11,726 bases of DNA, from contig JAAOZZ010000178.1 in assembly GCA_012274175.1 (NCBI GenBank), positions 1 through 11,726 on the forward strand. Direction: 5' to 3'. Below are positions 6,839 through 11,726 of this stretch, piece after piece. Position numbers and translations under genes: made by a program. This DNA comes from Betaproteobacteria bacterium. Its GTDB lineage: Bacteria > Pseudomonadota > Gammaproteobacteria > Burkholderiales > Usitatibacteraceae. Numbering within the stretch: position 1 is the stretch's first letter; each line of letters opens with the position of its first letter. The notes under the pieces are model-generated. The model was not told where the DNA came from. It worked only from the letters and a program-made list of their open reading frames with translations, and did not search any database.

Positions 6839-7246
6839 ATGTTTGGAAAATCCAACAAGCCGAGTCCGATCGACAGCCTGATCGGCGCGGGAAGCACCAT
6901 CGAGGGCGATATCACGTTCACCGGCGGGCTGCGCATCGACGGCCACGTCAAGGGCAACGTGAAGGCGACCGGCAGCAAGCCCGGAACGCTGGTCGTCTCC
7001 GAGCTGGCGAAAGTCGAGGGCGAGATCGACGTGGCGCACGTCGTGATCAACGGCACGATCGCGGGACCCGTACGGGGCTCCGAATACGTCGAACTCCTGC
7101 CCAAGGCGCGTGTCACAGGGAATGTTTCGTACAAATCGATCGAGATCCACGTCGGCGCGATCGTCATGGGTCAGCTGGTGTACGAGAGCCCACAGAAGAA
7201 CGACAAGATCATCGAGCTGAAACCCGCGTCGGGCAAGACCGACTGA
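6839..7246 (+). CDS. Bactofilin family cytoskeletal protein
   Basis: This 135-residue protein belongs to the bactofilins (DUF583, CcmA-like), which polymerise without nucleotide into filaments at the inner face of the membrane and position wall-shaping enzymes. The core (about 14-118) shows the repeated beta-helix pattern with regularly spaced Gly and hydrophobic residues: [20 protein letters not shown] (18-37), [20 protein letters not shown] and [22 protein letters not shown]. The short N-terminal tail beginning MFGK and the polar C-terminal tail are typical. Shine-Dalgarno AGGGAG (6825-6830) overlaps the stop of the preceding gene, supporting the ATG and a shared transcript with the DUF6776-type gene. 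erpA follows after 26 nt. Confidence 0.95.
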   Translation: MFGKSNKPSPIDSLIGAGSTIEGDITFTGGLRIDGHVKGNVKATGSKPGTLVVSELAKVEGEIDVAHVVINGTIAGPVRGSEYVELLPKARVTGNVSYKSIEIHVGAIVMGQLVYESPQKNDKIIELKPASGKTD

Positions 7247-7272
7247 ATCCCGATCACACTGGAGAGAACATC

Positions 7273-7626
7273 ATGAACGACATGGCCACGGCGATGCCGG
7301 ATCCGCTCATCTTCACGGAGAGCGCGGCCAACAAGGTGAAGTCCCTCATCGAGGAAGAGGGAAACAACGAGCTCAAGCTGCGGGTGTTCGTCACCGGCGG
7401 CGGCTGCTCCGGCCTGCAGTACGGATTCACGTTCGACGAGGCCGCCAATGAAGACGATACCGTCATGCAGAAGAACGGGGTGAGCCTGCTGATCGACCCG
7501 ATGAGCTACCAATACCTCATCGGCGCGGAGATCGATTACACCGAGGGGCTCGAGGGCGCGCAGTTCGTGATCAAGAATCCGAACGCATCCTCGACCTGCG
7601 GCTGCGGCTCGTCTTTCAGCGTCTGA
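7273..7626 (+). CDS. erpA: Iron-sulfur cluster insertion protein ErpA (A-type carrier)
   Basis: This 117-residue A-type carrier hands Fe-S clusters to apoproteins; in E. coli the essential clients are the isoprenoid enzymes IspG and IspH. The three cluster-binding cysteines are C45 (in [11 protein letters not shown]), C109 and C111 (in STCGCGSSF), the standard arrangement. The [16 protein letters not shown] helix at 14-29 is typical of the family. The position after a bactofilin and the sequence type favour ErpA over IscA, since no isc genes are present. GGAGAG (7261-7266) sits 6 nt before the ATG. It is last in the plus-strand group and converges on anmK, 67 bp away. Confidence 0.93.
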   Translation: MNDMATAMPDPLIFTESAANKVKSLIEEEGNNELKLRVFVTGGGCSGLQYGFTFDEAANEDDTVMQKNGVSLLIDPMSYQYLIGAEIDYTEGLEGAQFVIKNPNASSTCGCGSSFSV

Positions 7627-7632
7627 GGCATT

Positions 7633-7683
7633 CGCCGCGACACCCGCGGCGGCTTGCACGTACAGAGGGGAGCGTTAGCTCCC
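7633..7683. other. Two hairpins between convergent erpA and anmK
   Basis: CGCCGCG (7633-7639) pairs with CGCGGCG (7645-7651) around a 5-nt loop, and GGGAGC (7668-7673) pairs with GCTCCC (7678-7683) around GTTA. Both stems are perfect and would form on either strand. Neither is followed by a T-run, so they are not standard intrinsic terminators. They may still mark the 3' ends of the converging transcripts, with Rho or RNase trimming. Confidence 0.5.
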
Positions 7684-7693
7684 ATCGTCGTAT

Positions 7694-8785
7694 TCACGCG
7701 GCATAGATCGCGCCCAGTATCCGGGGCTCGCGGGCGCCCGTGACGGCGGTCAGATCCACTGCCTCGCGCCTCACGCATTTCATCGCAAGCCACGCGAAGG
7801 CCATGGACTCCACGTGCGAGGTCGGCACGCCGAGCACGTCGGTCGGCGCGACCTTCCTCCCGCCTGCCAGGATCTCTATGCGCTCCACGAGTCGCGGATT
7901 GCGCGCCCCGCCACCGGCCAGGTAGATCTCGTCAGTCCCTTCGCAGAACCGGTCGATGGCGCCCACGATGGCGCGTGCCGTGAAATCGGTGAGGGTGGAC
8001 TGCACGTCCGCCGCCCTGTATTCGCGCGGCAACCGATCTTCAAGCCATTGCAACCGGAAGAGTTCCCGGCCCGTGCTCTTGGGCGGAGGCCACGCTAGAA
8101 ACGGCTCCTCCAGAAGCCTGGCGAGCAGGGGCGCATCCGTTCGGCCTTCGGAAGCCCAGCGGCCATCTTCGTCGAATTCGGCCCCGAGATGCTTTCGCGC
8201 CCATTCGTCGAGCAATACGTTGCCGGGGCCGCAATCGAATCCGAGGGTCCTCGCGGCGACGGGAAGCCAAGTGACGTTGCTGATTCCGCCGATGTTCACC
8301 ACCGCACGGGAGCGCGAAGGGTGCCTGAACACCTTCTCGTGAAAGGCAGGCACGAGCGGCGCGCCCTGTCCCCCGGCGGCCATGTCGCGGCGCCGGAAAT
8401 CCGCCACCACGTCGATGCCGGTCGCCTCCGCCAGCCGCGCGGGATCATTCAGCTGGATCGTGAAGCCGAGGTCGGGCCGATGCCGTACGGTCTGACCGTG
8501 ACAACCGATCGCCCGGACGCTGCGCCGTGGCACTCCGCCCGCGGCGATGGCCCCCTCCACGGCGCGGGCGTACAGGTCGGCCAACCGGAGGCAGACCGTG
8601 CCCGCAAGCTCGAGGTGATCCCGGCCCGGCTCGGAGAGCGCCAGTATTTGTTCGCGCAGCTCCCTGGGAAACGGGACGGTGGCGAAAGCGAGAGTGCGGG
8701 GCGAAGCCGACGAAAAATCGACGAGCGCGGCGTCGGCCCCGTCGAGGCTGGTACCCGACATCAGTCCGACGAAGAGCGCGGCCAC
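7694..8785 (-). CDS. anmK: Anhydro-N-acetylmuramic acid kinase
   Basis: This 363-residue cytoplasmic kinase recycles murein. It opens the 1,6-anhydro ring of anhydro-MurNAc with water and phosphorylates it to MurNAc-6-phosphate. The ATP-binding start GLMSGTSLDG is at 7-16, GCHGQTVRHRP at 94-104, the D-R-R-R-D-M segment before GGQGAPLVP at 129-146, NIGGISNVTWL at 164-174, GFDCGPGN with the catalytic Asp184 at 182-189 and LAGGGARNP at 289-297. The family consensus there is GFDTGPGN, so Cys185 is a small variation. No ATG fits; GTG at 8785, 2 nt after the stop of the M23 gene, gives the normal N-terminus and a length close to E. coli AnmK. This spacing implies translational coupling to the peptidase. 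The upstream open frame lies within the peptidase gene. Confidence 0.93.
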   Translation of the reverse strand: MAALFVGLMSGTSLDGADAALVDFSSASPRTLAFATVPFPRELREQILALSEPGRDHLELAGTVCLRLADLYARAVEGAIAAGGVPRRSVRAIGCHGQTVRHRPDLGFTIQLNDPARLAEATGIDVVADFRRRDMAAGGQGAPLVPAFHEKVFRHPSRSRAVVNIGGISNVTWLPVAARTLGFDCGPGNVLLDEWARKHLGAEFDEDGRWASEGRTDAPLLARLLEEPFLAWPPPKSTGRELFRLQWLEDRLPREYRAADVQSTLTDFTARAIVGAIDRFCEGTDEIYLAGGGARNPRLVERIEILAGGRKVAPTDVLGVPTSHVESMAFAWLAMKCVRREAVDLTAVTGAREPRILGAIYAA

Positions 8786-8787
8786 CG

Positions 8788-10107
8788 CTATTCGAAGCGG
8801 GCAGGAGTCGCCGTGCTCACGAGGTCGATCGTGGCCCGCGCGTTCGCCGCGACCTGCAGAAACTGCGCCTTGAGGCGCGCGGGTACCGGATCGGCCTTGG
8901 GCAATGCCACGCGAAGCGGATCCTGGTAGACGCCGGCCACCCTGAATTCGTAGTGCAGGTGCGGCCCCGTCGCCCATCCTGTCATGCCGACAAATCCGAT
9001 CACCTGTCCCTGGTGGACGCGGGTCCCGGATCGCACGCCGCTCGCAAACCCCGAGAGGTGCCCGTAAAGCGTGGTGATCCCGCCCCCATGCCGGATCTCG
9101 ATGGCATTGCCGTAGCCTCCGCGCACACCGGCCGCGATCACGACTCCGTCGGCGGCCGCGAGCACGCGCGTGCCCTTGGGCGCGGCGAAGTCCACGCCCG
9201 TGTGGTTGCGCCAGTTCTTGAAGATGGGATGGAAGCGCGCGCCGAATCTGGAGCTGATGCGCGTGAATTCCACGGGCGAGCGCAGGAACGCCTTGGCGCG
9301 GCTCGTGCCGTCGAGCGAGTAGTACGCGTCATTGCCATCCTCGTCCTTGAAGAGCACCGCCTGGTAGACGCGCACGCCGTTGACGAATTGCGCGGCCAGG
9401 ATGCGGCCCGGCGCCACGAGCTCGCCCGAGTCGTAGATCATCTCGTAGACGACGGAGAAGCGGTCGCCGCGGCGAAGGTCGGAATGGAAATCGATGTCCG
9501 TCGCGAAGACGCGGGCAAGCTGCAAGGCGATCGCGTCCGGAATGCCCGCCGAGTCGGTGGCCGCGAAGAGCGAGGATTCGATGGTCGCGGTCTTGTATAC
9601 GAGACGCGGGGGATCGGAGATGGCGCGCTGGCGGGACACGAACCCGGCGGAATTGCGCGTAACTTCGAGCAATGCCGCCGGGCTCGTGAAATAGCGCAAC
9701 GCGAGCAGCGAGCCGTCTTCGTCGCATTCCGTCTGCAGCATCTTTCCGGGCACCAGTTGGCGGAAGATCGTGCGGCCCATGGGATCGCTGCGCAGGAAGT
9801 CCATGGCGCGGTCGTCGCGCACCCCGAGGCGCTCGAGAAGGGCGCCCACGGTATCACCGCGAAGCACCCGTTCCTGGTTCACGTAGCGGGAAGGCTGCGT
9901 CGTCGCGGGGGCCAGCGCCGGCAGCGCAATGTCTTCGCGCACCAGTGTCTGCGGCAAGTCCTGGGTCGCGGTACCGGGAGCGACCCCGAATGCCGTGAGC
10001 ACGGTCATCGCGGGCAACACGAGCAGGAGGACACCGAAGACAAGCTGTCGCAACAAGCCCGGCGCCCCGGATCGCTGCGCTAAACTGTCGCCTTTTTGGG
10101 CATTCAT
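8788..10107 (-). CDS. M23 family murein endopeptidase (MepM-like, inner-membrane anchored)
   Basis: This 439-residue zinc metallopeptidase is expected to cut peptidoglycan cross-links in the periplasm. Its N-terminal hydrophobic segment at about 21-42 is a signal anchor or signal peptide. A LysM/OapA-like part follows (about 78-125, including VLRGDTVGALLERLGV), then a linker domain, and the M23 catalytic domain at about 278-400. The zinc and catalytic residues are intact: NHTGVD (His302, Asp306), YGHL (His350) and GPHLHYE (His383, His385). Size and domain order resemble E. coli MepM. The frame is open upstream to a TTG at 10179, with another ATG at 10140. ATG 10107 gives the usual short cytoplasmic tail, but no start has a clear Shine-Dalgarno. 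anmK follows after 2 nt. tyrS diverges 76 bp upstream. Confidence 0.92.
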   Translation of the reverse strand: MNAQKGDSLAQRSGAPGLLRQLVFGVLLLVLPAMTVLTAFGVAPGTATQDLPQTLVREDIALPALAPATTQPSRYVNQERVLRGDTVGALLERLGVRDDRAMDFLRSDPMGRTIFRQLVPGKMLQTECDEDGSLLALRYFTSPAALLEVTRNSAGFVSRQRAISDPPRLVYKTATIESSLFAATDSAGIPDAIALQLARVFATDIDFHSDLRRGDRFSVVYEMIYDSGELVAPGRILAAQFVNGVRVYQAVLFKDEDGNDAYYSLDGTSRAKAFLRSPVEFTRISSRFGARFHPIFKNWRNHTGVDFAAPKGTRVLAAADGVVIAAGVRGGYGNAIEIRHGGGITTLYGHLSGFASGVRSGTRVHQGQVIGFVGMTGWATGPHLHYEFRVAGVYQDPLRVALPKADPVPARLKAQFLQVAANARATIDLVSTATPARFE

Positions 10108-10183
10108 CAGCGGCTGAGTCGGAATCGGCTGCCACAGCATATCAGAAAAGCATACGCAGTCGACTAAAAACGGAATCAAATCA
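10108..10183. promoter_or_regulatory. Divergent intergenic region, M23 peptidase / tyrS
   Basis: These 76 bp must hold the start signals for both the minus-strand peptidase and tyrS. The half nearer tyrS is A+T-rich. Possible minus-strand -10s are two TATGCT copies (plus 10149-10154 region and about 10137-10142), without convincing -35s. No clear plus-strand promoter stands out. tyrS has only a weak GGA (10172-10174), 9 nt before its ATG. No T-box-like structure is seen or expected in so short a leader. Confidence 0.4.
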
Positions 10184-11389
10184 ATGACTCAGTCATTCGG
10201 GCTCGACGTCATCCGGCGCGGCGCCGACGAAGTGATCGTGGAGGACGACCTCACGAGGAAACTCGCGAAGGGTAAGCCGCTGCGGGTGAAGGCCGGGTTC
10301 GATCCCACCGCGCCGGACCTGCACCTGGGGCATACGGTGGTGCTGAACATGATGCGTCAGTTCCAGGATCTCGGTCACCACGTGATGTTCCTGATCGGAG
10401 ACTTCACCGGAATGATCGGCGATCCCAGCGGCCGCAATGTCACGCGCCCACCGCTCACTCCCGAGCAGATCTCGCAGAACGCCGAGACGTACAAGGCGCA
10501 GGTCTTCAAGGTGCTCGACCCCGCGAAGACGGAAGTCATGTTCAACTCGACATGGTGTTCCCAGCTGGGTGCCGACGGGGTAGTCAAGCTGGCGGGAAAA
10601 TACACGGTCGCCCGCATGCTCGAGCGCGACGACTTCGCCAAGCGCTTCGCCGAGCGCCGCCCGATCTCCATCCACGAGTTCCTGTACCCATTGATGCAGG
10701 GATACGACTCCGTGGCGATGAAGGCGGATGTGGAACTCGGCGGCACGGACCAGAAGTTCAACCTCCTGGTGGGGCGCGAATTGCAGAAGGACTTCGGGCA
10801 GGAGCCCCAGGTCATCCTCACGATGCCGCTGCTCGAGGGACTGGATGGCGTCAACAAGATGTCCAAGTCGCTCGGCAACTACGTGGGCATCGACGACGCT
10901 CCGGACGAGATGTTCGGCAAGCTCATGTCGGTGTCCGACGAGTTGATGTGGCGCTACATCGAACTCCTGTCCTTCGAGTCGCTCGCCACCCTCTCTGGGT
11001 GGAAGCGAACGGTCGAGGAAGGAGGCAATCCCCGCGACATCAAGGTGCGGTTGGCGCAGGAGATCGTCGCCCGATTCCATGGCCAGGCCGCCGCGGTCCG
11101 TGCTCTCGAGGAGTTCGAGGCGCGCTTTCGCCACGGGGGAATTCCGGGGGATCTCGTCGAGCAGGTGATCGAGGTGCCCGCCGAGGGAAGCGCGATCGCG
11201 AGCGTGTTGAAGGCATCAGGGGTATGTCCTAGCACTTCGGACGCGTTGAGGATGATCGAGCAGGGCGGGGTGCGCGTGAACGGCGAGAAAATCGGCGATA
11301 AGGCGTTGCGGCTGGCACCCGGCGCCACCTATGTGCTTCAGGTCGGCAAGCGCAAGTTTGCCAGGGTCACCTTGAGGAAGGCCGGCTGA
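10184..11389 (+). CDS. tyrS: Tyrosyl-tRNA synthetase
   Basis: This 401-residue class I synthetase charges tRNA-Tyr in the cytoplasm. The HIGH-type motif reads HLGH at 47-50 and KMSKS is at 225-229. The tyrosine pocket segments [11 protein letters not shown] (166-176) and [10 protein letters not shown] (186-195) are present, as is GDPSGR (79-84). A C-terminal S4-like RNA-binding domain covers about 335-400 ([11 protein letters not shown], then [10 protein letters not shown]). The pattern is that of the TyrZ-like long form common in betaproteobacteria. The gene is complete and intact. Its ATG is the first in frame, with a weak Shine-Dalgarno. No terminator follows: the rRNA promoter begins 20 bp after the stop, so read-through into the rRNA operon is possible. 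Confidence 0.97.
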   Translation: MTQSFGLDVIRRGADEVIVEDDLTRKLAKGKPLRVKAGFDPTAPDLHLGHTVVLNMMRQFQDLGHHVMFLIGDFTGMIGDPSGRNVTRPPLTPEQISQNAETYKAQVFKVLDPAKTEVMFNSTWCSQLGADGVVKLAGKYTVARMLERDDFAKRFAERRPISIHEFLYPLMQGYDSVAMKADVELGGTDQKFNLLVGRELQKDFGQEPQVILTMPLLEGLDGVNKMSKSLGNYVGIDDAPDEMFGKLMSVSDELMWRYIELLSFESLATLSGWKRTVEEGGNPRDIKVRLAQEIVARFHGQAAAVRALEEFEARFRHGGIPGDLVEQVIEVPAEGSAIASVLKASGVCPSTSDALRMIEQGGVRVNGEKIGDKALRLAPGATYVLQVGKRKFARVTLRKAG

Positions 11390-11409
11390 GCGTCGGCTGG
11401 AGTTCGGAT

Positions 11410-11439
11410 TTGACCGTCCAGCTACGATATGCGTATAAT
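11410..11439 (+). promoter_or_regulatory. rRNA operon promoter (P1-like)
   Basis: TTGACC (11410-11415), an 18-bp spacer and TATAAT (11434-11439) match eleven of twelve consensus bases. The -10 is followed by a GC-rich stretch, CACCGGC, like the discriminator of stringently controlled rRNA promoters. Transcription would begin near 11446, about 190 nt before mature 16S. The place where an UP element would lie (about 11372-11405) is the tyrS 3' end and is GC-rich, so no A-tract UP element is visible. Only one promoter is evident. Confidence 0.9.
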
Positions 11440-11461
11440 CACCGGCTCTGCTGACTGGTCA

Positions 11462-11530
11462 CGTTGTTAGCGCAACGAGGCGCGGTCGGCATCGCTCTTT
11501 AACAAGTTACAGCCGATAGAGGTGGGTGCT
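11462..11530 (+). promoter_or_regulatory. rRNA leader antitermination region (boxB-like hairpin, boxA, boxC-like)
   Basis: CGTTG (11462-11466) and CAACG (11473-11477) form a short boxB-like hairpin. CGCTCTTTAACA at 11493-11504 matches the rRNA boxA consensus and would recruit NusB-NusE for antitermination. GGTGGGTGCT at 11521-11530 resembles the boxC segment of rrn leaders. The boxB, boxA, boxC order is as in E. coli rRNA operons. boxA is certain; the other two are likely. Confidence 0.85.
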
Positions 11531-11633
11531 GCGTGCGCTGGCCGAGGCCTGATGTATTGGGTTGAGGCTGAAAGCACGAGCAGTACTCACTTTGGATCTT
11601 TGTGATTCTTTGTGAGTTGCAACAAACTGGATT
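11531..11633 (+). other. Pre-16S leader, processed away
   Basis: This is the remainder of the transcribed leader up to mature 16S. ACTCAC (11585-11590) can pair with GTGAGT (11612-11617), and CTTTGTGA occurs twice (11598-11605 and 11608-11615). The region should pair with sequence beyond 16S to form the RNase III stem, but the partner lies outside the window. Confidence 0.6.
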
Positions 11634-11726
11634 GAACTGAAGAGTTTGATCCTGGCTCAGATTGAACGCTGGCGGAATGCTTTACACATGCAAGTCGAGC
11701 GGCAGCGCGGGGCAACCTGGCGGCGA
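11634..11726 (+). rRNA. rrs: 16S ribosomal RNA, first 93 nt (3' part outside window)
   Basis: The universal 27F priming site occupies 11641-11660 exactly, corresponding to E. coli positions 8-27, so mature 16S should start near 11634. It continues with ATTGAACGCTGGCGGAATGC, the conserved ACACATGCAAGTCGA segment and the beginning of the variable V1 region (GGCAGCGCGGGGCAACC). This form is typical of Betaproteobacteria. The exact 5' end is placed by alignment to E. coli, not by any processing signal. Confidence 0.96.

Noticed and set aside
8527..10083. A 518-codon plus-strand open frame across anmK and the M23 peptidase
   Set aside because: Very Arg-, Gly- and Ala-rich with no recognisable domain, and it opposes two well-supported genes with intact catalytic motifs.
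10193..11134. A 313-codon minus-strand open frame inside tyrS
   Set aside because: It lies wholly inside tyrS, which has all synthetase motifs in frame; a shadow.
11380..11400. GCCG/CGGC stem at the tyrS stop as a terminator
   Set aside because: Only 4 bp of pairing and no T-run.
1..11726. CRISPR, mobile element, toxin-antitoxin, defence or other novel system
   Set aside because: Every gene-sized interval is filled by a recognisable core gene, and I see no repeat array, transposase, integrase or attachment-site duplication; the DUF6776-type gene is the only one without a known function.

Overview
This window reads as an ordinary, high-GC chromosomal housekeeping region of a betaproteobacterium. 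The evidence is a Burkholderia/Bordetella-type trimeric porin, a Coq7 ubiquinone hydroxylase, the gene order rplM-rpsI-argC-DUF6776-bactofilin-erpA followed by anmK, an M23 peptidase and tyrS, and a 16S rRNA 5' end of betaproteobacterial type. I cannot name the genus from the 93 visible bases of 16S. I see no mobile element, CRISPR array, tRNA or phage gene.

Layout. 1-420 is the 3' end of trpC. 421-630 is a lower-GC regulatory gap with a perfect 16-bp palindrome. 631-1674 is an outer-membrane porin, closed by a strong intrinsic terminator. 1759-2409 is coq7, which converges with 4 bp to spare on an OsmC-family gene (2414-2830, minus). That gene lies downstream of an AI-2E-family membrane transporter (2856-3938, minus). 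The transporter diverges from rplM-rpsI (4100-4930), whose core promoter at 3987-4015 matches the sigma70 consensus perfectly. After a hairpin terminator come argC (5043-6080), a membrane-anchored coiled-coil DUF6776-type protein (6080-6826), a bactofilin (6839-7246) and erpA (7273-7626), closely packed on the plus strand. Converging from the other side is a two-gene minus-strand unit: an M23 murein endopeptidase (8788-10107) followed after 2 nt by anmK (7694-8785). tyrS (10184-11389) diverges from the peptidase. Only 20 bp after the tyrS stop lies an rRNA promoter, then a leader with boxB-like and boxA elements, then the start of 16S rRNA (about 11634 to the window end).

How the genes fit together. 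Most are core functions: translation (L13, S9, TyrRS, rRNA), amino-acid synthesis (TrpC, ArgC), ubiquinone synthesis (Coq7) and Fe-S delivery (ErpA). The most coherent sub-theme is the cell envelope. A bactofilin sits next to a single-pass coiled-coil protein of unknown function, and close to a zinc murein endopeptidase and the anhydro-MurNAc recycling kinase. This suggests, but does not prove, that the DUF6776-type protein links the bactofilin scaffold to the inner membrane or wall machinery. I did not find a clearly new system. The findings are mostly regulatory architecture plus that partner hypothesis.
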